Of a stretch of DNA of 64,000 nt, positions 56,959 through 64,000 are shown in pieces. The position numbers and the translations under genes are program-made. Position 1 is the stretch's first letter. Each line of letters begins with the position of its first letter. The notes under the pieces are model-generated. The model did no database searches, had not been told where the DNA came from, and worked only from the letters and a program-made list of their open reading frames with translations. The DNA comes from an uncultured Clostridia bacterium (lineage in GTDB: Bacteria > Bacillota > Clostridia > Oscillospirales > Oscillospiraceae): assembly GCA_947173485.1 (NCBI GenBank), contig CAMWFH010000001.1, positions 434,001 to 498,000 on the forward strand. The letters are read 5' to 3'.

Positions 56959-58242
56959 GTGAAACGAGATCGGACCTATCTATACTGGGGGCTGACCGCC
57001 TTCGCGGTCATCTGCGGCGTGCTGCTGTTCTACGACCTGGTGTTCCAGGGCAGCACCATCGCCTACTATGTGAACAAGCTCAACGGCATCCTGGCCCCGG
57101 TGCTGTACGGCGCGGTCATCGCCTACATCCTCACGCCGGTGGTCAACGCCATCGAGCGCGGCCTCTTCGGCCCCGGCAAGGGGCTGGAGCTGCGGAAAAA
57201 GCTGCCCCGGCTGCAAAAGAGCGGCCTGCCCCGGGCCATGTCTATTTTGCTGACCTGGACCCTGGTGGTGCTGGTGTTCTACTTCCTGCTCAACGCCCTC
57301 CTGCCGGAGCTGGGCCGGAGCATCATGCAGCTGGCCAACAACGACCAGGGGTATTACAACACCGTCTACGGCTGGATCCAGAAGCTCCTGACGGAGGACA
57401 GCGCCTTCCGCACCTGGCTCCTGGAGCTCTTCAACGACTACTACCAGGACGCCCTGGACTGGGTGAAGAACGACCTCCTGCCCCAGGCCCAGCAGGCGCT
57501 GGGCACCATCACCGGGGCCATCACCGCCATCACCGGCCGGGTCATCTCCTTCGCCAACGTCATCATGGACCTGCTGGTGGGCATCATCGTGTCCATCTAC
57601 CTCCTGGCCAACAAGGAGGGCTTCTCCGCCACCGCCTGCAAGCTGCTCTACAGCATCTTCTCCCCGGAGCGCTCCGCCTGGCTCATCCGCGGGGTCAAAA
57701 AGGGCAACCAGATCTTCTCCAGCTTCTTCCGGGGCAAGCTGCTGGATTCCCTGATCATCGGGATCCTCTGCTTCATCTTCTCCAGCCTGTTCAAGTTCCC
57801 CTACGCCCCTCTGGTCAGCGTGGTGGTGGGGATCACCAACATCATCCCCTTCTTCGGTCCCTTCCTGGGGGCCATCCCCAGCGCCTTCCTCATCCTGCTG
57901 GACGACCCTATCAAGTGCCTCTGGTTCCTGGTGTTCATCCTGGCCCTCCAGCAGTTCGACGGCAATATCCTGGGCCCCATGATCCTAGGCGAGTCCACCG
58001 GCCTGTCCAGCTTCTGGGTCATCGTAGCCATCCTGGTAGGCGGCGGACTGTGGGGCGTGGTGGGGATGTTCCTAGGCGTGCCCCTCTTCGCCTGCCTCTA
58101 TACCGCCCTGGGCACCTACAGCACCTGGCGCCTGCGCCAGAAGGGCCTGCCAGTGAACTCCCGGAACTACACCACCCATGCCCCCGTCCCCGACCCGCCC
58201 AAGAAAGAAGCAAAAGAGCCAAAACCGCCATCTAAAAAGTAA
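56959..58242 (+). CDS. AI-2E family transporter
   Basis: 427 residues starting at GTG 56959, which has AAAAGGAGG 8 nt upstream; the longer frame begins inside the promoter. About eight membrane helices; family features are the long amphipathic loop after the third helix (LLPELGRSIMQLANNDQGYYNTVYGWIQKLL), the SFFRGKLLDSLIIGILCFI segment, and the C-terminal GITNIIPFFGPFLGAIPSAFLILLDDP, QQFDGNILGPMILGESTGLSSFWVIVAILVGGGLWGVVGMFLGVP block. Relatives include AI-2 exporter TqsA and a Na+/H+ antiporter; the substrate is unknown. Pro/Lys-rich C-terminal tail. Confidence 0.93.
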   Translation: MKRDRTYLYWGLTAFAVICGVLLFYDLVFQGSTIAYYVNKLNGILAPVLYGAVIAYILTPVVNAIERGLFGPGKGLELRKKLPRLQKSGLPRAMSILLTWTLVVLVFYFLLNALLPELGRSIMQLANNDQGYYNTVYGWIQKLLTEDSAFRTWLLELFNDYYQDALDWVKNDLLPQAQQALGTITGAITAITGRVISFANVIMDLLVGIIVSIYLLANKEGFSATACKLLYSIFSPERSAWLIRGVKKGNQIFSSFFRGKLLDSLIIGILCFIFSSLFKFPYAPLVSVVVGITNIIPFFGPFLGAIPSAFLILLDDPIKCLWFLVFILALQQFDGNILGPMILGESTGLSSFWVIVAILVGGGLWGVVGMFLGVPLFACLYTALGTYSTWRLRQKGLPVNSRNYTTHAPVPDPPKKEAKEPKPPSKK

Positions 58243-58258
58243 CACACATAAAAATGCA

Positions 58259-58295
58259 CGCCCCCGCCCTGTTTCGATAGGGCGGGGGCGTTCTT
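58259..58295 (+). terminator. Terminator of the permease gene
   Basis: A 12-bp perfect stem CGCCCCCGCCCT with its complement, loop GTTTCGAT, followed by TTCTT. Confidence 0.8.
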
Positions 58296-58352
58296 CCGCA
58301 ACAGTATGCACAGCTGTCCATAAAATATTTTGATACGATCGAAAAGTTTTGC

Positions 58353-58381
58353 TTACATTTCTTCAAAAAATGTGGTATACT
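58353..58381 (+). promoter_or_regulatory. Promoter of the CarD-like gene
   Basis: TTACAT (58353-58358), 17-bp spacer, TATACT (58376-58381), 52 bp before the ATG. Confidence 0.6.
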
Positions 58382-58432
58382 AGGAAAAGAGGCCATATCT
58401 TACCAAAAATGCAGGTGAAAAAGGAGGCAGAT

Positions 58433-58951
58433 ATGTATCAGATCGGCGACAAGATCGTCTACGGCGGCGAGGGCGTGTGCCTGGTGGAGGCCGTCGGCCC
58501 GCTGGATATCCCCGGCAGCAGCCAGGAGCGGCTGTACTACACCCTGGCGCCCCTCTACCGCAGCGGCAGGATCTACGCGCCGGTGGATTCCACCGTATGC
58601 AGCCGCCCCGTGCTGACCCGGACGGAGGCGGAGGCCCTGGTCCGCCGCATCCCCGACATCGAGCCGCCCCTCTGTGAGGGCTGGGACCTGCGGACCCGCA
58701 GCGACCACTACCGGCAGCTGCTCCAGTCCCAGGACTGCACCAGCATGGTCCAAGTGATCAAGGCCGTCTTTCAAAAGCGGCAGGCCGCCAAGAAGGGCCG
58801 GCTGGGCCAGGTGGACGAGCGCTATATGCGCCGGGCGGAGGACCTGCTCTATGGGGAGCTGGCCGTGTCCTTGGAGCTGACCCCGGACCAGGTGCCGGCC
58901 TATATCCGCGATTCCATAGAGGGGGCCGCCCTGCCGTCGGCCAACGCGTGA
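58433..58951 (+). CDS. CarD-family transcriptional regulator
   Basis: 172 residues. The N-terminal RNA polymerase-interacting Tudor-like domain is visible as MYQIGDKIVYGGEGVCLVEAV, YYTLAPLYRSGRIYAPVDST; the C-terminal helical DNA-binding part has LLQSQDCTSMVQVIKAVFQKRQAAKKGRLGQVDERYMRRAEDLLYGELAVSLELTPDQVPAYI. AAGGAGG precedes the ATG at 58433. CarD-type proteins stabilise open promoter complexes. Own promoter and terminator. Confidence 0.93.
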   Translation: MYQIGDKIVYGGEGVCLVEAVGPLDIPGSSQERLYYTLAPLYRSGRIYAPVDSTVCSRPVLTRTEAEALVRRIPDIEPPLCEGWDLRTRSDHYRQLLQSQDCTSMVQVIKAVFQKRQAAKKGRLGQVDERYMRRAEDLLYGELAVSLELTPDQVPAYIRDSIEGAALPSANA

Positions 58952-59004
58952 CAGGCCGGACAGACCGATCTGTCCTATAATAATTATATATGAGGAACCG
59001 CCGT

Positions 59005-59034
59005 CCCGTGCCCCTGGGGGCACGGGCGTTTTTT
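59005..59034 (+). terminator. Terminator of the CarD-like gene
   Basis: A 10-bp perfect stem CCCGTGCCCC/GGGGCACGGG followed by CG and six T residues; it reaches the stop codon of the convergent MerR gene. Confidence 0.9.
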
Positions 59035-59881
59035 ATGCCTGCCCGGCAGGTCCCGCCAGCCGGACGGAGAGCAGGGACATGGCGTTCTTCTCCACACCGT
59101 TGAGGATGAACCCGGCCAGGTCGCAGGCGTAGACGGGCCCCTCGGTCCGAAGGCCCTGGCTCTGGATCTGGCGGCAGAGGGCATCATAGCCGGCGGACAG
59201 GTCCCAGCGGCCCCGGCAGCAGAGGTACAGGTAGATCCCGGCGGGCTTCTCCATCCCCCAGGGGAGATCCGAGGGCTCTTTGATGCGCGTATAGAGGTGG
59301 GTGATGGTCCCCTGACCCGCCGTCTCCCCCGGCCGGTGGATGGCCCCCAGCTGGTGGTCCGTCTGGAGGCCATAGCGCCGGCACAGGTCCCGAAAATGCT
59401 CCAGCACCCCGATCAGCACCGCGTCCTCCTCCGCCCCCGGCGGCAGCAGTGCCGCCAGCTCCTCCGCCGGCAGGGCCAGCAGATGCTCCGCCTCGAACCA
59501 GGCCGTTCGGGGGACCAGGTCCGGCGACGCGCCCAGCTCCAGGTTTCGGATCATGCCGGAGAGCACCATCTCCATCTGTTCCAGCTGCCGCCGTTCCTCC
59601 TCCAGCCGCTGCTGCTGTCCCCGGAGCAGGGCCAGCAGCCCGGCGGCGTCCTGGGCCGGCAGGGAGCGGCGGATCTCCTCCAGGGAGGTCCCGGTCTGGC
59701 GAAAGATGGAGATGGCGTAGAAGTCGTAGAACTGGGCCAGATCGTAGTAGAAGTACCCGTTCTCCCCCTGGTGGGCCGGCGGCAGCAGGCCGATGTCCTT
59801 GTAGTGGCGCAAGGTCTCCTTGGTGGTGCCGCAAAGGGCGGCAAAGGCCCCGGAGGTCAGCCAGCCCTTGGTCTGCTTCAT
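59033..59881 (-). CDS. MerR-family regulator with a GyrI-like ligand-binding domain
   Basis: 282 residues. N-terminal winged HTH: WLTSGAFAALCGTTKETLRHYKDIGLLPPAHQGENGYFYYDLAQFYDFYAISIFRQTGTSLEEIRRSL, then a dimerisation coiled coil (LLRGQQQRLEEERRQLEQMEMVLSGMIRNLELG) and a C-terminal domain from about 125 of the BmrR/GyrI type (FRDLCRRYGLQTDHQLGAIHRPGE, GIYLYLCCRGRWDLSAGYDALCRQIQSQGL). Such domains bind lipophilic or cationic drugs. GGAGGAAAA lies 8 nt before the ATG at 59881. It diverges from the acylase-MATE operon, whose promoter carries its likely operator. Confidence 0.93.
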   Translation of the reverse strand: MKQTKGWLTSGAFAALCGTTKETLRHYKDIGLLPPAHQGENGYFYYDLAQFYDFYAISIFRQTGTSLEEIRRSLPAQDAAGLLALLRGQQQRLEEERRQLEQMEMVLSGMIRNLELGASPDLVPRTAWFEAEHLLALPAEELAALLPPGAEEDAVLIGVLEHFRDLCRRYGLQTDHQLGAIHRPGETAGQGTITHLYTRIKEPSDLPWGMEKPAGIYLYLCCRGRWDLSAGYDALCRQIQSQGLRTEGPVYACDLAGFILNGVEKNAMSLLSVRLAGPAGQA

Positions 59882-59913
59882 AAAATTTTCCTCCTGTTCT
59901 CCCAAACTCCCTA

Positions 59914-59944
59914 TTGACTGTGGGGCGACCCCATAGTATATGAT
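59914..59944 (+). promoter_or_regulatory. MerR-type promoter: 19-bp spacer filled by a dyad
   Basis: TTGACT (59914-59919), a 19-bp spacer and TATGAT (59939-59944) upstream of the acylase-MATE genes. The spacer region CTGTGGGG-CGA-CCCCATAG (59918-59936) is a near-perfect palindrome. A 19-bp spacer with a dyad between the boxes is the established MerR activation architecture, where the regulator twists DNA to align the boxes. Confidence 0.88.
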
Positions 59945-60024
59945 ACCGCCTGTGAGGAATGATCGCAAGTGCGATCGGAACACTATTGATAAAAAAAGAA
60001 AGACCGAACAGGAGGCAAACGGAT

Positions 60025-61017
60025 ATGCGTTTTGGATGCAGCAGTTTTTCTTGGGAGACATTGGATGGATGCCATCTGCTGGGGCGGACCTACGACCAGT
60101 TCGGGGACCTGGCGGCCAACCGGGTGATCGGCGTGCCGGCGGGGCATCCCTGTCCCCTAGGCCTAAAGGAGGAGGAGGGCCCTTCGGGCCGGTATGGCTA
60201 TACCGGCATGGCCGTGCTGGGCTTCGGCGCACCGGTCCTGGTGGACGGCGTCAACACCGCCGGCCTGATGGGGGCCCTGCTCCACTACCCGGAGTGGGCG
60301 GCATACCGGCAGGAGCCGGACCGGCGCCCGGTCCATCCGGGCCGCCTGCTGGCCTGGCTGCTCAGCCAGTGCACCAGCGTGGAGGCGGCGCTGGCGGCCC
60401 TGGAGAAGGTCACACTGGTGGACGAGCCGATCCAGGGCAAGCCCCTGCCCGCCCACTATATCCTCAGCGACCGGACCGGCGAGGCGGTGGTCCTGGAGCC
60501 GGAGGCGGAGGGGATACAGGTATACCGGCGCACCATCGGCGTGCTGACCAACAGCCCCGGCTACCTGTGGCACCGGACCCACCTGCGCTGCTACACCGGA
60601 GTCACCAACCTGCCCAAAGCGCCCCAGGCCATCGCCGGCTGGGAGGTGCGGGAGCTGGGCGAGCGGCTGGGCGGCGGCTTCGGCCTGCCGGGGGACTACT
60701 CCTCCCCCTCCCGCTTCGTCCGCACGGCCTTCATGAAGGCCTTCGCCGTCCCGGGCCGCCAGGAGGTGGACGGGGTCTCCCGGATGTTCCGGGCCTTTGC
60801 CCCGGTGGAGATCCCCGAGGGGCTGGCCAAGGCGGACCCAGGCTACGAGGTCTATGAGCAGACCCTCTGCACCGCGGTCATGTGCGCGGAGAGCGGCGTC
60901 TACTACTTCTCCCCCGCCCAAAACCGGCGGATCTCCGCCATCCGCCCCCTGCCGGCGGGGGAGGCGGTCCAGCACTTCAGCCTGGGGGACCGCCAGGACA
61001 TCGACTACCGGAACTGA
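60025..61017 (+). CDS. Penicillin V acylase / choloylglycine hydrolase family enzyme
   Basis: Ntn-hydrolase that cleaves amide bonds of penicillin V, conjugated bile acids or acyl-homoserine lactones, depending on the member. 330 residues. The start MRFGCSSFSW with GGAGG before it leaves Cys5 as the N-terminal nucleophile after removal of MRFG, as in Bacillus PVA (MLG before CSS). Other catalytic residues fit: Arg21 and Asp24 (GRTYD), Asn77 (DGVN), Asn176 (LTNSPGY), Arg230 (SPSRFVR). Similarity looks closer to penicillin V acylases than to classical bile salt hydrolases. 13 bp before the MATE gene, under the MerR-type promoter. Substrate not decidable by eye. Confidence 0.9.
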   Translation: MRFGCSSFSWETLDGCHLLGRTYDQFGDLAANRVIGVPAGHPCPLGLKEEEGPSGRYGYTGMAVLGFGAPVLVDGVNTAGLMGALLHYPEWAAYRQEPDRRPVHPGRLLAWLLSQCTSVEAALAALEKVTLVDEPIQGKPLPAHYILSDRTGEAVVLEPEAEGIQVYRRTIGVLTNSPGYLWHRTHLRCYTGVTNLPKAPQAIAGWEVRELGERLGGGFGLPGDYSSPSRFVRTAFMKAFAVPGRQEVDGVSRMFRAFAPVEIPEGLAKADPGYEVYEQTLCTAVMCAESGVYYFSPAQNRRISAIRPLPAGEAVQHFSLGDRQDIDYRN

Positions 61018-61030
61018 GGAGGGCGATACT

Positions 61031-62368
61031 ATGGACCGTAAGCTGGACTCCTACCACCTGCCGGTGACCGGAAGGAACATCCTCCGCTTCGCCTTCCCCA
61101 CCATCGTCATGACGGTGTTCAACACCTTTTATACCATGGTAGACGGCCTTTTCGTCTCCAACCTGATCGGCACCGACGCCCTGTCCGCTATCAACCTCAC
61201 CGCGCCGGCCATCGGGCTGATCACGGCGGTCTCCGGGATGCTGGCCACCGGCGGCAGCGCCGTGGTCATGCGGAAGATGGGCGAGGGCCGGGAGCAGGAG
61301 GCCCGGCAGGACTTCACCCTGCTGATCCTGGCCAACGCCGCCGTGGGCGCGGTCATGATGCTGCTGGGCTACGGCCTGATGGACCGCCTGCTGGGGGCCA
61401 TGGGCCTCTCGGAGACGGTGTTCGCCTACTGCCGGGCCTACCTGGAGAGCTATCTGGTGTTCACCATCCCCATCCTGCTGATGTACAATTTCTCCCTCTA
61501 CCTCATCGCCGCGGACCAGTCCCGGCTGTCCCTGGCCTGCACCGTGGCCGGGGGCGTGGCCAATATCGTCCTGGACTACGTCCTGGTCGGTCTAATGGAT
61601 CTGGGCCTCCGGGGAGCGGCCATCGCCACCGGCCTGGGCTACTCCCTCACCGCTGTGGTGGGCCTGCTGGTCTTTTGCCGGCGGGACAGCCTGCTCCACT
61701 TCCAGCGGCCGGTCCTTCGGGCCGGGGTGCTGTTCCACGCCTCCGCCAACGGCCTGTCGGAGCTGGCCACCTCCCTGGTCTCCGGGATCACCACCCTGCT
61801 CTTCAACCTGGCTATGCTGCGCTACATAGGGGAGGACGGCGTGGCAGCCATCACGATCATCATGTATGTGCTGATGTTCGTCAGCGCCCTGTTCATCGGC
61901 TACTCCTACGGCGTGGCCCCCATGATCAGCTACTACTACGGCGAGGGGGACCGGGAGAAGCTGCAAAAGCTGATCCGATTCAGCATCCGCTTCATCTTGG
62001 CGGCCTCCCTGGCCTGTACGTTGGTCTCCATCCTGGCCGCCAGACCGCTGGTCGGCATCTTCACCCGGCCGGACAGCCCGGTCTATGGGCTGGCTGTCAC
62101 GGGGGACCGGCTCTGCTCCATGGCCCTGCTGTTCGTGGGGCTGAACGTGTTCGCCAGCGGGATGTTCACCGCTCTGTCCAATGGGGTGGTCTCTGCCGCC
62201 CTGGCCTTCTCCCGGTCCTTCCTGTTCACCGCCGCCTGCATCCAGCTGCTGCCGGTCCTGCTGGGGGGCGTCACGGGGGTATGGCTGGCCACCCCCGCGG
62301 CGGAGCTGCTGGGAGCCGTGACCGCCGTCGCGGCCCTGCTCTGCCAGCGAAAGCGCTACGGCTACTGA
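61031..62368 (+). CDS. MATE-family efflux transporter
   Basis: 445 residues, twelve membrane helices in two related halves. Features: FAFPTIVMTVFNTFYTMVDGLFVSNLIGTDALSAINLTAPAIGLI (helix 1-2), GGSAVVMRKMGEGREQEARQDF, IAADQSRLSLACTVAGGVANIVLDYVLVGLMDLGLRGAAIATGLGY and the second-half GYSYGVAPMISYYYGEGDREKLQKLIRF. MATE proteins export drugs and other organic compounds against Na+ or H+. GGAGGG precedes the ATG. Co-transcribed with the acylase (13-bp gap) and probably switched on by the divergent MerR protein. Confidence 0.95.
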   Translation: MDRKLDSYHLPVTGRNILRFAFPTIVMTVFNTFYTMVDGLFVSNLIGTDALSAINLTAPAIGLITAVSGMLATGGSAVVMRKMGEGREQEARQDFTLLILANAAVGAVMMLLGYGLMDRLLGAMGLSETVFAYCRAYLESYLVFTIPILLMYNFSLYLIAADQSRLSLACTVAGGVANIVLDYVLVGLMDLGLRGAAIATGLGYSLTAVVGLLVFCRRDSLLHFQRPVLRAGVLFHASANGLSELATSLVSGITTLLFNLAMLRYIGEDGVAAITIIMYVLMFVSALFIGYSYGVAPMISYYYGEGDREKLQKLIRFSIRFILAASLACTLVSILAARPLVGIFTRPDSPVYGLAVTGDRLCSMALLFVGLNVFASGMFTALSNGVVSAALAFSRSFLFTAACIQLLPVLLGGVTGVWLATPAAELLGAVTAVAALLCQRKRYGY

Positions 62369-62377
62369 CCGTCCGTA

Positions 62378-62420
62378 TAAAAAGCGGCCCCCTCCAGGGC
62401 GAGAACGCCTTGGAGGGGGC
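62378..62420 (-). terminator. Terminator between the MATE gene and the HPr-like gene
   Basis: A 10-bp outer stem GCCCCCTCCA/TGGAGGGGGC (62387-62420). On the minus strand it is followed by CGCTTTTTATA, a good terminator for the HPr-like gene; it may also slow the plus-strand MATE transcript. Confidence 0.8.
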
Positions 62421-62429
62421 ATCGCTTTG

Positions 62430-62723
62430 TCAGGAGTGCTTCAGACGGTGGAGATGGAAGGGAAAGACGATCTCCAGCAGCGTCCGCTGCTCCGGGGCCT
62501 CGCCGGCCATCTGGGCGACCAGACTGTCGAAGTGCCGCTGGTCGACGCTGTCCTCCGCCACGACCCGGACGGTCTTGCCCACCAGGGCGTACAGGCCCAG
62601 CAGGGAGCGGGCGTCCAGCATGGCGGTGTCGGTGTGCAAATAGATCTCATATGGCGCGCTGCAAGCCAGACGGCAGATCTTCTCTACCTGGGCGGCGTCC
62701 TTGATTCTCAGTTCTTTGATCAT
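62430..62723 (-). CDS. HPr-like protein without the phosphorylatable histidine
   Basis: 97 residues from the ATG at 62723 (GGAGATC upstream). The fold pattern of HPr is visible: IKELRIKDAAQVEKICRLACSAPYEIYLHTDTAMLDARSLLGLYALVGKTVRVVAEDSVDQRHFDSLVAQM. The segment that carries the active HARPA histidine (His15) in HPr reads DAAQVEK, so it cannot accept phosphate there. The regulatory Ser46 site is kept (ARSLLG). This is the Crh-like combination. The tail after about residue 75 is extra. Role probably regulatory; inferred. Confidence 0.78.
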   Translation of the reverse strand: MIKELRIKDAAQVEKICRLACSAPYEIYLHTDTAMLDARSLLGLYALVGKTVRVVAEDSVDQRHFDSLVAQMAGEAPEQRTLLEIVFPFHLHRLKHS

Positions 62724-62941
62724 AGTATCAGATCTCCTTTCTACTACGTTCACAGGTCAAAGGTACAATAGGTCTGATCGGTTTTGATCGTTCGTGCCCT
62801 TCACACGATGGCCATATTGTAGCAGGCCTTGGAAAGATAGTCAACGTCTGGTCTTATGAACCATGCACAAAATATGACGCAAATTTTATGCACTTTAGCC
62901 ATTACGAAAGAGACTCCCACTGCCGAAAAGAGGCTTTGCCC

Positions 62942-62970
62942 TTGACAGGGCAGACGCAAGGGGGTATAGT
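62942..62970 (+). promoter_or_regulatory. Promoter of the HAD phosphatase gene
   Basis: TTGACA (62942-62947), 17-bp spacer, TATAGT (62965-62970), 34 bp before the ATG. Confidence 0.7.
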
Positions 62971-63004
62971 ATCCTTGCAAAAACGAGAATGGGGAGCTGA
63001 TCAT

Positions 63005-63652
63005 ATGATCAAAGCCATCGTATTCGACCTGGACGGGACCCTGCTCTACACCCTCCCGGACATCGCCGCCGCGCTGAACGCCGCTCTGGCGGAGGAGGGC
63101 TGCCCCACCTGGGCGGTGGACGACTACCGCCGGTTCGTGGGCAGCGGGATCCGCACCGCTATCCGCCGGGCCGCACCGCCGGACCTGCCGCCGGAGGCGC
63201 TGGAGCGGATCTACCGGACCTACCAGTCCATCTACCCGGACCATTGCGCCGACCGGACCGCCTACTACCCCGGCATCCACGACGCCCTCCGGGTCCTCCG
63301 GGACCGGGGGCTGGCCCTGGGGGTCCTCTCCAATAAGACCGAGGCCACCGGGCAGAAGATCGTGGCCCGCTACTTCCCGGATATCCCCTTCGCCTTCGTC
63401 TGGGGGAACAACGGTGCCCGTCCCCTGAAGCCGGACGCCGCCGGAGCGGCGGCGTTCCTGGCGCTGCTGGGCCTGCCGGCGGAGCAGACGGCCTATGTGG
63501 GGGACAGCGACGTGGATATGCTCTTCGCCCAAAATGCCGGCCTACTGCCGGTGGGGGCCGTCTGGGGCTACCGGGGCCGGGAGGAGCTGGCCCAGGCCGG
63601 GGCGGCGGCCCTGGCGGAGCATCCCGCCCAGCTGCCGGAGCTGCTGGCGTGA
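63005..63652 (+). CDS. HAD-superfamily phosphatase, phosphoglycolate phosphatase-like
   Basis: 215 residues. Motif I IVFDLDGTLLYTLPDI (nucleophile Asp), cap domain of the alpha-helical type, motif II LGVLSNKTE, motif III Lys in LKPDAAG, and motif IV TAYVGDSDVDMLFAQNAG. This is the Gph/PgpB-type subfamily I HAD, which dephosphorylates phosphoglycolate or pyrophosphate among others. GGGGAGC lies before the ATG at 63005; the frame is open upstream across the promoter. Confidence 0.93.
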   Translation: MIKAIVFDLDGTLLYTLPDIAAALNAALAEEGCPTWAVDDYRRFVGSGIRTAIRRAAPPDLPPEALERIYRTYQSIYPDHCADRTAYYPGIHDALRVLRDRGLALGVLSNKTEATGQKIVARYFPDIPFAFVWGNNGARPLKPDAAGAAAFLALLGLPAEQTAYVGDSDVDMLFAQNAGLLPVGAVWGYRGREELAQAGAAALAEHPAQLPELLA

Positions 63653-63657
63653 TAGGG

Positions 63658-63699
63658 AAAGCGGGCGTTCTCCCGGTCCTCCGGGAAAACGCCCGCTTT
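63658..63699 (+). terminator. Bidirectional hairpin after the HAD gene
   Basis: AAAGCGGGCGTT and its complement AACGCCCGCTTT frame an inner CCCGG/CCGGG stem. On plus it is followed by GTTCATTC. It sits between the convergent HAD gene and the gene at the right edge. Confidence 0.65.
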
Positions 63700-63701
63700 G
63701 T

Positions 63702-64000
63702 TCATTCTGTTCCGCCGGAGGCTGTTCCTCCGCCGCCGGCAGAGTCTCCGCCAGAGGTCCCGCCGCTGGTGTCCCCGCTCTCCGCGGCAGCCCCGGTCTC
63801 CTCCGTGCCCTCCGCATCGCCGGACTTCTCCGCCGGTTCGTCGTCCTTCAGGACGCTCTCCCACTCCTTGGGGTCCTTCTTGACCTTCCGGCAGGCGATG
63901 GTCAGCTTGTACCCCTCCGGGTCGTTCTCCATCAGATACCGCTCGTCCTCCGGCGGCACCTTGTCCCCCCGCATGATGCGCCGGGCGATCTCCTGGCACC
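63702..64000 (-). CDS. Protein with low-complexity Gly/Ser C-terminus, cut by the right edge
   Basis: The frame (CQEIARRI, then MRGDKVPPEDERYLMENDPEGYKLTIACRKVKKDPKEWESVL) reads open to the window edge, so the N-terminus lies beyond 64000. About 50 residues of folded-looking sequence precede an acidic and then Gly/Ser/Thr-rich tail (about 45 residues) that ends at 63702. An internal ATG at 63974 has no ribosome site. I do not recognise a family. Confidence 0.65.
   Translation of the reverse strand, partial: CQEIARRIMRGDKVPPEDERYLMENDPEGYKLTIACRKVKKDPKEWESVLKDDEPAEKSGDAEGTEETGAAAESGDTSGGTSGGDSAGGGGTASGGTE

Noticed and set aside
1..64000. CRISPR arrays, prophage genes, tRNA or rRNA genes
   Set aside because: No regularly spaced direct repeats, no phage structural genes, and no cloverleaf or rRNA core sequence was noticed; short repeats seen are operators or hairpins.

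Overview
The window looks like a chromosome segment of a GC-rich, anaerobic, spore-forming Clostridia member, most probably of the Oscillospiraceae (Flavonifractor/Lawsonibacter/Oscillibacter-like). This rests on AGGAGG-type ribosome binding sites, tRNA-sensing T-box leaders, a SpoIID protein, pyruvate:ferredoxin oxidoreductase, type III glutamine synthetase, a CarD-like regulator and strong GC bias at third codon positions. The genus is an inference. I see no rRNA, tRNA, CRISPR array, intact insertion sequence or prophage.

Layout. 0-6.5 kb (minus strand): a CHASE2 sensor fragment cut by the left edge, the flagellin methylase fliB next to an unusually long flagellin gene under a sigma-28-type promoter, and spoIID. 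6.5-10.7 kb: a plus-strand envelope/stress operon (membrane protein, XpaC, small membrane protein, TelA, TPM-domain protein). 10.8-14.8 kb: a T-box with a probable Cys specifier leading into a SUKH-like protein, a VOC protein, cysS, a Uma2-type protein and an unknown. 15-18.2 kb: diaminopropionate ammonia-lyase, a small secreted protein, a wrecked YdeI-type gene and a TIGR00300 (ornithine cyclodeaminase-like) protein. 18.3-37.8 kb (almost all minus): DNA repair and RNA modification genes (mutL, mutS, miaB, an XRE-rimO fusion, pgsA, recX, recA, prmC), two small regulator cassettes, two tandem AEC transporters, and a two-component system. 37.8-44 kb: a calcium-motif lipoprotein, then an Asn-type T-box driving asnB and glnN. 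44-48.5 kb: accessory genes (GNAT flanked by an inverted repeat element, ferredoxin-like pair, Cys/His-repeat secreted protein, DUF4279 and DUF3786). 48.5-58.9 kb: nifJ, a HAAS/PadR pair, arginine deiminase and ornithine carbamoyltransferase, an AI-2E-type permease and a CarD-like protein. 59-62.4 kb: a MerR regulator diverging from a penicillin V acylase/bile salt hydrolase-type enzyme and a MATE exporter, with a textbook 19-bp-spaced MerR operator between them. 62.4-64 kb: an HPr-like protein without the catalytic histidine, a HAD phosphatase and a protein cut by the right edge.

How parts work together. Amino-acid supply is sensed through uncharged tRNA in two places (Cys and Asn). Arginine can be turned into citrulline and ornithine (arcA, argF), and the TIGR00300 protein could take ornithine on to proline. 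PFOR and the small ferredoxin-type protein belong to fermentative electron flow.

Most unusual items: an XRE DNA-binding domain fused in frame to the ribosomal protein S12 methylthiotransferase RimO and overlapped by a ribbon-helix-helix gene with 8-bp MetJ-like operator repeats; a MerR-controlled acylase plus exporter; a Cys T-box that reaches cysS only after a SUKH-like gene; a hairpin-plus-constant-tail intergenic repeat around a GNAT gene; and a candidate small RNA with its own promoter and terminator near the left edge.
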